The position numbers were made by a program, and so were the translations under genes. From assembly GCA_965140765.1 (NCBI GenBank), contig OZ223309.1:1922001-1986000 (forward strand): a stretch of 64,000 nt of DNA. Direction: 5' to 3'. The notes beneath the pieces are model-generated. The model had not been told where the DNA came from. It made no database searches and was given only the letters and a program-made list of their open reading frames with translations. Source of the stretch: Sunxiuqinia sp963678245 (GTDB lineage: Bacteria; Bacteroidota; Bacteroidia; Bacteroidales; Prolixibacteraceae). This document shows, in pieces, positions 9,176 to 16,857 of the stretch (position 1 is the stretch's first letter; each line of letters starts with the position of its first letter).

Positions 9176-10483
9176 ATGCAGGAAAAGGTTCAGCAAAAAC
9201 TAAAAATATTAGCAGATGCCGCAAAGTTTGATGTCTCCTGCGCATCGAGTGGCAACAACCGAAAAAACGACGGAGGAACTGGCAATGCCGTTGCCGCTGG
9301 AATCTGCCATAGTTTTACGGATGACGGACGATGCATCAGCCTATTTAAAATACTGATGACCAATAATTGTATCTTCGACTGCGCCTATTGTATTAACCGT
9401 CGTACAAACGATCGTCCAAGAGCAACATTCACCGTTCAGGAGATTGTAGATCTGACAATAAGCTTTTACCGTCGCAACTATATAGAAGGTCTGTTTTTAA
9501 GTTCTGGTGTAATTAAAAATCCGGATTACACAATGGAGCGAATGATGCTAGTGGCTAAAAAACTCAGACTGGAAGAAAGTTACTTTGGCTATATTCATAT
9601 GAAAGCTATTCCAGGAGCCGATCAGGAGCTTATTCAGCAGGCCGGGAGGTATGCTGACCGAATGAGTGTAAATATTGAAATCCCTACTGAATTTCAACTG
9701 AAGAAGCTGGCGCCGGAAAAGAACTACCAGAGTGTTTTACAGCCAATGAACCAAATTAAAGAAGGGATTCAAATTTATAAGGAAGAGAGAAAAAAATACC
9801 GACGAATTCCCAAATTCACGCCAGCAGGACAAAGCACTCAACTAATTATCGGGGCAACCCCCGAAAGCGATCGACAGATCCTTCAGCTCTCTTCCAACTT
9901 TTACAATCAGCAGCAGCTAAAGCGGGTTTATTATTCAGGTTACCTTCCGGTAAACGAATACGACAAACGCCTCCCAGCCACGCAATCGCCACCATTGGTT
10001 CGCGAAAACCGATTATACCAGAGCGACTGGCTGATGCGCTTTTATCAGTTCTCTGCCGACGAAATCCTAACGGAAGAGCATCCTTTTTTGGATTTAGATG
10101 TTGACCCCAAGTTAGCCTATGCGCTGAGAAACCTTCACCTATTCCCAGTAGATATCAACCGGGCCGACTATCCGTTGATTTTGCGGGTGCCGGGCATTGG
10201 TGTTCAATCGGCCAAAATGATTATTGATGCCCGACGCTTTCGAAGACTAACAAGCTATCACCTCAAAAAAATTGGAGTGGTAATGAAACGAGCCCAGTAT
10301 TTTATTACCTGTAATGAACTTGCTGGTCGGACACTCGATTGGGAACCATCACGTTTAAAAAACCACATTGTAGCTGAAAGCCAAATGAAGAAAAGAAAAG
10401 CCGGTGACACCCAACTGATGCTATTTCCGCCCCAATCTCTGATGACTGAGCAGCAGCCCAAGCAAGTCCACTTTAAAAATTAG
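9176..10483 (+). CDS. Putative DNA modification/repair radical SAM protein (TIGR03916-like)
   Basis: Radical SAM protein of 435 residues. The cluster-binding motif NCIFDCAYCINRR gives C65, C69 and C72 (CX3CX2C), preceded by a conserved N-terminal block with SCASSGNNRKNDG and GICHSFTDDGRCISLFK. A helix-hairpin-helix segment (LRVPGIGVQSAKMIIDARR, about residues 333-352) indicates DNA binding. This matches the family annotated as putative DNA modification/repair radical SAM protein, named for its resemblance to spore photoproduct lyase and constant pairing with DUF4130. The reaction is unknown. Start ATG 9176. The DUF4130 gene follows after 5 bp, so the two are translationally close and probably form a complex or pathway. 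Confidence 0.88.
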   Translation: MQEKVQQKLKILADAAKFDVSCASSGNNRKNDGGTGNAVAAGICHSFTDDGRCISLFKILMTNNCIFDCAYCINRRTNDRPRATFTVQEIVDLTISFYRRNYIEGLFLSSGVIKNPDYTMERMMLVAKKLRLEESYFGYIHMKAIPGADQELIQQAGRYADRMSVNIEIPTEFQLKKLAPEKNYQSVLQPMNQIKEGIQIYKEERKKYRRIPKFTPAGQSTQLIIGATPESDRQILQLSSNFYNQQQLKRVYYSGYLPVNEYDKRLPATQSPPLVRENRLYQSDWLMRFYQFSADEILTEEHPFLDLDVDPKLAYALRNLHLFPVDINRADYPLILRVPGIGVQSAKMIIDARRFRRLTSYHLKKIGVVMKRAQYFITCNELAGRTLDWEPSRLKNHIVAESQMKKRKAGDTQLMLFPPQSLMTEQQPKQVHFKN

Positions 10484-10488
10484 AGACG

Positions 10489-11253
10489 ATGGCTTATATC
10501 GTGTACGATGGCAGTTTTGAGGGGTTGCTAAGTGTTGTTTTTCATTGCTATCAGCGTAAAGTAACACCAAACGATATTTGCAAAGACACCAATTTTCAGG
10601 ATATTCTTTTTGCTGATAAGGAAACTGTTGCAACAGATGAGCTGCATGCAACAAGAGTATGGAAAGCGATTCAAAAAAAGCTCCACAAACGTAACAAGCA
10701 ACTACTCTTTAAAGCTTTTTTATCCGAAGAGACAGACATTGAATTAATACTTTACAGGTTTATTCGCCGGTTGCTTGATTCTAACTTTAGTATTGAAACT
10801 GACTATGGAGACAAAAATGTGCTACAGCTTAAAAAACTGGAGCGAAAAGTTATGCAGGAAGCAGCCCGCATGTTGCAGTTTGTTCGGTTTCAGAAAACTA
10901 AAGATGGCATCTTCTTCGCCCCCATTGAACCGGCATACGATGTACTTCCATTTGTTATCCGACATTTTAAAGACCGATTTGCAGACCAACAATGGTTGAT
11001 TTATGATCTGAAACGGGACTATGGATTTTTCTACAATTTGAAAAAGGTAGAGGAAGTTGTATTATCAGAGAAGTCGTTTTCAACAACCGATGGTAAAGTT
11101 GACTCCAATTTTTTAGAGGAAGACGAACTAGCCTACCAAACTCTCTGGAAGGACTACTTTAACGCCATCAACATAAAGGCTCGTAAAAACCTAAAACTGC
11201 AACGCCAACACATGCCGAGAAGGTATTGGAAGTTCTTGCCGGAAAAGCAGTAA
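10489..11253 (+). CDS. DUF4130 / TIGR03915 probable DNA metabolism protein
   Basis: 254-residue protein beginning MAYIVYDGSFEGLLSVVFHC, the typical N-terminus of the TIGR03915/DUF4130 family. The central part contains RMLQFVRFQKTKDGIFFAP and FVIRHFKDRFADQQWLIYDL, and the C-terminus the basic segment LQRQHMPRRYWKFLPE. DUF4130 is found fused to uracil-DNA-glycosylase-like domains in other phyla and stand-alone next to the radical SAM protein as here, so a DNA-repair role is likely but the activity is not established. It is the last gene of the repressor-controlled module. It converges with DUF4295-rpmG-rpmB. Confidence 0.85.
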   Translation: MAYIVYDGSFEGLLSVVFHCYQRKVTPNDICKDTNFQDILFADKETVATDELHATRVWKAIQKKLHKRNKQLLFKAFLSEETDIELILYRFIRRLLDSNFSIETDYGDKNVLQLKKLERKVMQEAARMLQFVRFQKTKDGIFFAPIEPAYDVLPFVIRHFKDRFADQQWLIYDLKRDYGFFYNLKKVEEVVLSEKSFSTTDGKVDSNFLEEDELAYQTLWKDYFNAINIKARKNLKLQRQHMPRRYWKFLPEKQ

Positions 11254-11379
11254 CGCTTCTTCTGGAGGTCTTAACATGCCATATTATCCTGAATCTGCTT
11301 TAAGATCCCTATGTCTAGCGCCTTTAATATCTCTAAAAACAGATTCCGAATGACGATCAGGGGGAAGAGGTTAAAACAA

Positions 11380-11409
11380 AAAAGCTCCTATCAACTGATA
11401 GAAGCTTTT
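11380..11409 (-). terminator. Rho-independent terminator of rpmB-rpmG-DUF4295
   Basis: Stem AAAAGCT/AGCTTTT (11380-11386 with 11403-11409) plus inner CTATC/GATAG with one C-A mismatch and a short loop. On the minus strand it is followed by a T-rich run. It lies just after the DUF4295 stop and may also stop transcription coming from the DUF4130 side. Confidence 0.8.
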
Positions 11410-11430
11410 CTGTTTAGCAAACAAATATCT

Positions 11431-11583
11431 TTACTTTTTAAAAAAGTCTTTAACCATTTCGTTAGGAACGATATCTTCCTGAAATGTATACGCTCCGGTT
11501 TTGTCAGATTTCACCATTTTAATTACTTTGGCATAACCTTTACCGGCTCCTTTTTGTAGTGATGCAACTGCTTTCTTAGCCAT
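11431..11583 (-). CDS. DUF4295 small ribosome-cluster protein
   Basis: A 50-residue basic protein starting MAKKAVASLQKGAGKGYAKV and ending VPNEMVKDFFKK. DUF4295 proteins are almost confined to Bacteroidota and are encoded directly after rpmG; the molecular role is not established, although genomic position suggests a ribosome or translation partner. The ATG is 8 bp after the rpmG stop, and a strong terminator follows the stop, so it is the last gene of this operon here. In relatives ftsY usually follows next. Confidence 0.9.
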   Translation of the reverse strand: MAKKAVASLQKGAGKGYAKVIKMVKSDKTGAYTFQEDIVPNEMVKDFFKK

Positions 11584-11591
11584 ATCTCAAT

Positions 11592-11774
11592 TTATTTAAT
11601 TTCGCGGTGTACAGTTACTTTTTTCAAAACTGGGTTGTATTTCTTTAACTCTAAGCGATCAGGAGAATTTTTCCTATTCTTAGTTGAAATGTAACGAGAT
11701 GTTCCTGGTACGCCACTGTCTTTATGCTCAGTGCATTCCAAAATAACCTGTACCCTATTACCTTTTTTAGCCAT
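11592..11774 (-). CDS. rpmG: 50S ribosomal protein L33
   Basis: 60-residue L33 (MAKKGNRVQVILECTEHKDS, ending LKKYNPVLKKVTVHREIK). Zinc-binding L33 forms have two CxxC pairs; here only Cys14 remains, with His in place of the second Cys and Asn in place of the C-terminal pair, so this is the zinc-independent (C-minus) form. It sits 11 bp after rpmB and before DUF4295, a conserved order. Confidence 0.97.
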   Translation of the reverse strand: MAKKGNRVQVILECTEHKDSGVPGTSRYISTKNRKNSPDRLELKKYNPVLKKVTVHREIK

Positions 11775-11785
11775 TTTCTACGCTT

Positions 11786-12028
11786 TTAAATATTCGTTAC
11801 GAATCCTTTTTCTTTAGCTTCTTTCAAGGCATTGGTCAATCCTTTTTTATTGATTGTACGAATACCTGCGGCCGAAACTATTAATGAAATCCAACGATCT
11901 TCTTCTGGAAGATAGAATTTCTTCTTGAACAAATTCGGATAAAACCGACGCTTAGTTCTTCTTTTAGAGTGTGAAACATTGTTTCCCACCACTACTTTTT
12001 TTCCAGTAACTTGACAAATTTTTGACAT
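11786..12028 (-). CDS. rpmB: 50S ribosomal protein L28
   Basis: 80-residue L28 (MSKICQVTGKKVVVGNNVSH, then KRRTKRRFYPNLF). Only a single Cys is present at the N-terminus, so it also lacks the zinc ribbon of C-plus L28 proteins. First gene of rpmB-rpmG-DUF4295. A -7-like box lies about 190 bp upstream, implying a long leader. Confidence 0.97.
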   Translation of the reverse strand: MSKICQVTGKKVVVGNNVSHSKRRTKRRFYPNLFKKKFYLPEEDRWISLIVSAAGIRTINKKGLTNALKEAKEKGFVTNI

Positions 12029-12221
12029 TGTCTTATTTTTTATTCAGAATCACACATTTTTCAAACAGTTCGCAAAATAAGTGCTTTTTCCTGAGAAAAT
12101 CAAATAGATTAAAAACTTTTTTACGCTTTTATTAACAAGTAAATGTTTAAAAATCAAAAAGTTTTTTCATCCACACTTAAAAGAAATTAATTTTTCAGGA
12201 TGCCTCTTAGATTGGGGAGGA

Positions 12222-12229
12222 CAAAGGTA
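12222..12229 (-). promoter_or_regulatory. Candidate Bacteroidota -7 box upstream of rpmB
   Basis: The minus strand reads TACCTTTG, an exact match to the TAnnTTTG -7 consensus of the Bacteroidota primary sigma factor. I do not see a clear -33 TTTG at the expected distance. Transcription from here would give a leader of nearly 190 nt before rpmB. Confidence 0.4.
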
Positions 12230-12320
12230 GTCATTTTAACAGTAATATCATGAACTAATTGAACAAGCTATTAGTTGTAAAATGATATTCAGTATTTTCT
12301 AAATCATAAAAAATAAAACC

Positions 12321-12965
12321 ATGGAAGAACAAATCAATCAAATGCCAAGAATTGGTGACATAGCTCCCGATTTCGAAGCAAACACCACCTTTGGACCAAT
12401 TAAATTTTCGGAGTACAACAAAGGAAGTTGGGTTATTTTGTTTTCTCACCCGGCAGATTTCACACCAGTTTGCACTACTGAAATGAGTGGATTCACAGTG
12501 CGCAGCGATGAATTTAAAGCACTAAACACCAAGCTTATTGGCTTAAGTATCGACAGTATTCATGCCCATGTGGCCTGGGTTAACAATGTAAAGAAGCATA
12601 GCGGAGTGCTTTTCAATTTTCCGATTATTGCTGACATCGATATGAAAGTATCTAAGCTTTATGGCATGCTTCAGCCCAACGAAAGTGAAACATCTGCCGT
12701 GCGTGCTGTATTTATCATTGACCCTACCGGAAAGGTGCGGTTGATGATGTACTATCCATTAAATGTTGGTCGAAATATGAATGAGATCGTGCGTACGTTA
12801 AAAGCCCTTCAAACTTCGGACAAGCATGGTGTTGCACTTCCTTTAAACTGGGTACCCGGTGAAAAAGTAATTGTGCCACCACCAAAAACAGTTGAAGAAA
12901 TGGAAGCACGGGAAAAATCAGATTATGAAATGATGGATTTTTACCTGGCCAAAAGAGATTTATAG
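12321..12965 (+). CDS. 1-Cys peroxiredoxin (Prx6 type)
   Basis: Thiol peroxidase that reduces H2O2 or organic peroxides, 214 residues. The peroxidatic Cys is in HPADFTPVCTTEMSGF (about residue 52), with the typical Thr two positions before and a distal conserved Arg in VRAVFIIDPTGKVRLMMYYP. No other cysteine exists in the protein, so there is no resolving Cys and it must be recycled by an external thiol. The long C-terminal extension (LNWVPGEKVIVPPPKTVEEM) is characteristic of the Prx6 subfamily. Transcribed alone, with a good terminator directly downstream. Confidence 0.95.
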   Translation: MEEQINQMPRIGDIAPDFEANTTFGPIKFSEYNKGSWVILFSHPADFTPVCTTEMSGFTVRSDEFKALNTKLIGLSIDSIHAHVAWVNNVKKHSGVLFNFPIIADIDMKVSKLYGMLQPNESETSAVRAVFIIDPTGKVRLMMYYPLNVGRNMNEIVRTLKALQTSDKHGVALPLNWVPGEKVIVPPPKTVEEMEAREKSDYEMMDFYLAKRDL

Positions 12966-12985
12966 CTAAAACCAAGATTTCACTT

Positions 12986-13018
12986 AACGGGAAGTACGAA
13001 ATACGTGCTTCCTGTTTT
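12986..13018 (+). terminator. Rho-independent terminator after peroxiredoxin
   Basis: A 13-bp stem (12986-12998 with 13004-13016, two G-U pairs) with a 5-nt loop, followed by TTATTTTATC. It starts 20 bp after the peroxiredoxin stop. Confidence 0.8.
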
Positions 13019-13065
13019 ATTTTATCGAAAAGTCAGCTACTTTTAGAGCAACCATAAATTAATTG

Positions 13066-13881
13066 ATGAATTCTCCTGGGAACAAATATTATCCAACCAT
13101 TCTAGGCGCAGCCCACTTGGTTATTCTTTACATCTTTATCCAGACAATCGTCGACTTTCCCCTGGCGATCTGGGATTACTATCATGGCACTGAGTTTTTG
13201 TCAAATCCAGTTAAGAAGATTGTCCTTTCGTTAGGCTCTATTTTGTTTATCCTGTATTTTGCCTATCGAAAAGCCAAAACCAAACTCAAAAATTTATTCC
13301 CGCTGAAATGGTTCAATCCGCTGATCTTTATCCCAATGATTACGTTTCTGGCAGCAGCTCATGTTTTTCTGGGGGAGATCAATCGCGAGGTAGAGCAGCT
13401 CATACCCGCCCCTCCATGGTTTTGGGAGCTCTTCAACCGGATCTTTGAGAATGATTATGGTTTTTTGGGTGCTGTTTTGAAAGTCGCTGTAATTGCTCCT
13501 GTCGTTGAAGAACTCATCTTTAGAGGAGTGATTATGCATGGATTAATGCGTAACTACCCCAAAATTATAGCCATTTTTGTATCAGCTCTGTTTTTTGCCT
13601 TGTTTCATTTAAACCCCTGGCAATTTCCGGCTACCTTTTTATTGGGACTGCTGCTTGGCTGGGTGATGGTAATTACCCGCAACATTTTTGCTTGTATACT
13701 CGGGCACTCCATAAATAATTTATTGGTTCTTTTGTCAATTGAATATTGGGAAGAAATTCGAGAGTTTTCTTTTTTCTTACTGGGTCAAAAAGAACAACTG
13801 CACATAAGCTATCTGGTAGCCGCGATTAGTGTGGTGTTTATTGGATTGCTCGCCACTTTTAGCCGCAAACATACTACTTAA
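13066..13881 (+). CDS. CPBP family intramembrane glutamic endopeptidase
   Basis: Polytopic membrane protein, 271 residues from ATG 13066 (a TTG lies one codon upstream), with about eight hydrophobic segments. Carries the CPBP (Abi/CAAX protease) motifs: EELIFRG (about residue 148), the second motif FALFHLNPWQFP (about 178), and the third GHSINN (about 213). The family includes CAAX prenyl proteases and bacterial proteins that degrade membrane substrates or protect against peptides; the target here is unknown. The DUF456 gene begins 10 bp after the stop, so the two are likely co-transcribed. Confidence 0.88.
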   Translation: MNSPGNKYYPTILGAAHLVILYIFIQTIVDFPLAIWDYYHGTEFLSNPVKKIVLSLGSILFILYFAYRKAKTKLKNLFPLKWFNPLIFIPMITFLAAAHVFLGEINREVEQLIPAPPWFWELFNRIFENDYGFLGAVLKVAVIAPVVEELIFRGVIMHGLMRNYPKIIAIFVSALFFALFHLNPWQFPATFLLGLLLGWVMVITRNIFACILGHSINNLLVLLSIEYWEEIREFSFFLLGQKEQLHISYLVAAISVVFIGLLATFSRKHTT

Positions 13882-13891
13882 CAAACGATCG

Positions 13892-14368
13892 ATGGATTAT
13901 CTCTTAATTTTTCTGGGAATTGTAATGATGATAGCCGGCCTGTTGGGTTGCATGCTACCAGTTTTACCGGGGCCTCCATTAAGTTATATTGGCATGCTGC
14001 GACTTCACTTCTCCGAAAAATATCAGTTTTCTTCCAATTTTTTAATTGGCTGGGCTGTCGTTACCATTATTGTGTATTTATTAGACTACCTGATTCCGAT
14101 CTGGGGAACCAAGAGATTTGGTGGCAGTAAACGCGGTATCTGGGGGAGTATAATTGGCTTAATGATCGGCATGTTCGTTTTTCCTCCTATCGGTATTATT
14201 GTTGGGCCATTTGCCGGAGCAGTAATTGGAGAGCTAAGTGACGGCAAACAATCCAAAGAAGCATTTCGATCTGGTTTGGGAACATTTATTGGATTTTTAA
14301 TAGGCACCCTATTAAAACTAATTGCTTCTGGGATGATGGCTTGGTATTTTATTGCCGAGATGATCTAA
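13892..14368 (+). CDS. DUF456 membrane protein
   Basis: 158-residue integral membrane protein of the DUF456 family, starting MDYLLIFLGIVMMIAGLLGC. Family marks are the early PVLPGPPLSYIG loop and the repeated Gly-rich helices GSIIGLMIGMF and IIVGPFAGAVIGEL. Function is unknown in the family. ATG 13892 was chosen over an upstream open stretch that only overlaps the CPBP gene. It sits 10 bp after the CPBP protease stop, and the shared transcript suggests envelope function. Confidence 0.82.
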   Translation: MDYLLIFLGIVMMIAGLLGCMLPVLPGPPLSYIGMLRLHFSEKYQFSSNFLIGWAVVTIIVYLLDYLIPIWGTKRFGGSKRGIWGSIIGLMIGMFVFPPIGIIVGPFAGAVIGELSDGKQSKEAFRSGLGTFIGFLIGTLLKLIASGMMAWYFIAEMI

Positions 14369-14388
14369 CTCAAACTAGACAATCAATT

Positions 14389-14660
14389 TTGAAAACGACG
14401 GAAGAATTTGATAGAAATAAAATAATTGAGTTGCCCATTTATAAGAAAGGAAACGAAATTATCGATGTCGTAAGTTGAGTCTCATATTAATCCATGAAGA
14501 CGATGAGCACCGACAGTCAGTTGAAGCTAAATGTTCAGTGAATGAGACGCCCCTTTCAACTGTAAAAATCATGGGAGCTGAAACAGGAGGATTGTACGAT
14601 ATTAAATCGGCAAGATTACAGATTCGAAGTTTGAAAGAGCGAATCGAGAATTCACACGAT
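14389..14660 (+). pseudogene. Frameshifted small Bacteroidota protein remnant
   Basis: Frame one from TTG 14389 encodes KTTEEFDRNKIIELPIYKKG then NEIIDVVS before a TGA at about 14476. A second frame, shifted by one base and open from 14475, continues with LILIHEDDEH and VKIMGAETGGLYDIKSARLQ. Together they resemble, from memory, a roughly 90-residue conserved Bacteroidota protein with the pattern LPIYKKG..EI then VKIAGAEGGDLYDIR. One indel near 14470 would explain the break. The 3' end runs into the convergent aldo/keto reductase. Confidence 0.5.
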
Positions 14661-14664
14661 AAAT

Positions 14665-15600
14665 TTATACTTTATCCTTATACCATTCATGTTTTCCACC
14701 TTGAGCATAGTCATAAGTCTTGTTTAATAAGACTTCGATTTCTTTCTCAGTCATGGGTTCAAAATTACGTGTAATATCCAAGTTGTGTCGCAAATGTTCA
14801 AGATTGTTCATTCCTGAGACGAGTGTCGAAACAGGCAGTGTCATTGTAAAGCGCAAACACTCTTCAATTGAAGCAATCTTTTCGTTAACAATAGCTCCCG
14901 AAGCGACTGATTTCATGCCAATAATTCCAATGTTTTTTCCTTGAAGAATCGGTATAATTTCTTGCGAAAAGCTCAAGTAATGATGATCCAACACGTTGAT
15001 CGGCATTTGTACTGTTTCCCATTCAAAGCCTTTGTCAAGCATGGCCTTATGTATGTCAGGCCGACTATGCCCAGTAAAACCAATATGGCGGATAACACCG
15101 TCTTGCTTTTTCTTTTGCACAAAGTCGAGTACACCGCTTGAGTAGATTTTATCTACCGCTTCAAGACTTTCAATTTCATGAAATTGCCATAAATCGAGGT
15201 AATCTGTTTGCAATCTTCTGAGGCTGGTTTCCAAATGCTCCTGTGCCGTTTTTACATCACGACCATGATGTTTGGTCATCAAAATGGCTTTCTTACGATA
15301 ACCATCCAACAGTGCTTTACCCATCAGCTCTTCACTACGCCCACTGTTATAATGCCACGCATTATCAAGAAAGTTGACGCCGCTGTCGAGAGCTTCACGA
15401 ATTAGCTTTACAGATGTTTCGTCACTAATATGACGATCGCCAATATGATAACCTCCCACTCCTATCAATGAAACATCGAGATTGGTTTTTCCCAATGTCC
15501 GGTAAGGAATTCCATCCTTTTTAAACGATGATAATAATCCAACCATAGACATTCCGGCCACAGTTGCTGCTGTATTTCTAATAAAATCACGACGTTTCAT
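14665..15600 (-). CDS. Tat-exported aldo/keto reductase
   Basis: Aldo/keto reductase of 311 residues with an N-terminal twin-arginine signal (MKRRDFIRNTAATVAGMSMV), so it probably acts in the periplasm or at the membrane. The TIM-barrel shows the catalytic set: Asp and Tyr in NFLDNAWHYNSGRSEELMG, Lys in ILMTKHHG, and His in LDLWQFHEIES. The C-terminal half keeps the phosphate-binding pattern IGMKSVASG and VSTLVSGMNN. Start ATG 15600 was chosen because RR then follows at residues 3-4; the frame is open 9 codons further. Monocistronic. Substrate unknown. Confidence 0.9.
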   Translation of the reverse strand: MKRRDFIRNTAATVAGMSMVGLLSSFKKDGIPYRTLGKTNLDVSLIGVGGYHIGDRHISDETSVKLIREALDSGVNFLDNAWHYNSGRSEELMGKALLDGYRKKAILMTKHHGRDVKTAQEHLETSLRRLQTDYLDLWQFHEIESLEAVDKIYSSGVLDFVQKKKQDGVIRHIGFTGHSRPDIHKAMLDKGFEWETVQMPINVLDHHYLSFSQEIIPILQGKNIGIIGMKSVASGAIVNEKIASIEECLRFTMTLPVSTLVSGMNNLEHLRHNLDITRNFEPMTEKEIEVLLNKTYDYAQGGKHEWYKDKV

Positions 15601-15794
15601 AACTTTTTTTGTTTTATACAACAACATGACTATCAGATTGTTTCAAACAGCCCAATCATAAAAACAGCATTTTGAACCCAAGTGCTATTCGTTAATAACA
15701 CCTTAATTGCTTTTTGTAATACGAAAAGTTAGAGTTTACAACTGATTTTTGAATCAATTGGAGGGTGGATATTCCGGCTTCCAATCACGATTTC

Positions 15795-16345
15795 TTAACG
15801 CCAATTCACCTTTACCATTCTATAAACATAGAACTCTTTAATCGAATTGTGATTTCGCGAATCCCTTTCGTTATTAGACCTGCCAGACGGGCTTGCGCCA
15901 GAGATAGCCTGCACTTCTTCGCCGTAATCGAGGTCTCCACCCTCATAGCCAACAACTGCTCTAACCAACGCTTCCACTGGACTTCGCCACCATGATCGGA
16001 ATAGTACTTCGTCACCCGAACGAACTCTACTTCCTGATCTTCATTATAATACACAAGGTAATAAAAACAATCATAACGTCCCATTCCAACTGCTGAAACG
16101 ACCTATCCCAAAGGCTCTCTTTTTCTCGCTAATCGAGGAACCCCTTCAATATAGTCGCTCTTTAATCCGGGGGGTGTCAAGTGAGTCAACTCCAAGTATG
16201 ACTGATCGACATCAAATTCTTTCGACAGCAGTTTTAGCAGCTTCTTAAACTCCTTTCCGCTCAATCCTGCTGCGGAAAGATAAGTCTGCCCACTTGTGAA
16301 AACAAGCAGGCAGTCGATGGCTATGAAAAATTTTCTTAGAACCAT
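15795..16345 (-). pseudogene. FMN-binding domain protein, degraded
   Basis: Pieces of a single exported FMN-binding protein can be read in two frames. The N-terminal part (MVLRKFFIAIDCLL, then SAAGLSGKEFKKLLKLLSKE and IEGVPRLARKREPLG) ends at an in-frame TAG at 16103, where a Tyr or similar is expected. The same frame resumes with MGRYDCFYYLVYYN and FVRVTKYYSDHGGEV. It then needs a shift to continue as GYEGGDLDYGEEVQAISGAS, which is the FMN-attachment region (SGAT type), and another shift for the end ITKGIREITIRL. One nonsense mutation and two frameshifts make it non-functional. Its start overlaps the stop of the porin remnant, as in an operon. Confidence 0.75.
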
Positions 16346-16725
16346 ATTCCAATTCCTAAATTCAATTGCGTTTTGGCATCATCAGAAGCTTCGTTACTAA
16401 ACCATTGCATATCGGCTTTCAATACTGCTTCATGTGACATCCACCAGCCAATACCGGAAGTTACATCGGTACGATCGTAAGCCAGATTTTGCGTAATCCC
16501 TTCAACTCCTGATGCGTGTTGTACTTTTCGTATCGTGCAAATGGAACCAATTTCTGATCCGTGTTCTTCGAGTTCAATAAATCATATCCGGCTTCCAGAT
16601 AGTAACCGAACAGCTGGCTTCCCAAATTTTTTCCTGTAAAAGCTTTGTATTGACCAGCATTATTCAGTCTGGGGACTCCATAAATAATCAAACTTTGCAG
16701 CCAGGTTCGGGTATGTGAAAATTTT
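16335..16725 (-). pseudogene. Outer-membrane porin C-terminal remnant
   Basis: One frame reads RTWLQSLIIYGVPRLNNAGQ, then FGYYLEAGYDLLNSKNTD and LVPFARYEKYNTHQ; after a frameshift near 16500 it continues with AYDRTDVTSGIGWWMS and QLNLGIGIWF, then TAA. The beta-strand pattern and terminal aromatic residue are those of a beta-barrel outer-membrane protein of the phosphate-selective porin type. The N-terminal two thirds is missing. Its last codons overlap the first of the FMN-binding pseudogene. Confidence 0.65.
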
Positions 16726-16730
16726 CACAT
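16713..16730. other. 18-bp perfect palindrome with CRP-like TGTGA-N6-TCACA core
   Basis: ATGTGAAAATTTTCACAT is perfectly self-complementary and contains TGTGA-N6-TCACA, the E. coli CRP-type pattern. It lies at the truncated 5' edge of the porin remnant. Whether a regulator of this organism recognises it is unknown. The stretch from 16731 to the tilS stop holds nothing I recognise. Confidence 0.35.
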
Positions 16731-16857
16731 CTGCAAATCTAGATTTAGATGGAAAACCTGACAATATCAAGATGTTCGGATATTTGCGGAGAAGTGAATC
16801 GAAGTTGAAAACTTATATCATCAAAAGGCAACCGAAGAATCAGTGGTTTTAGAGGAA

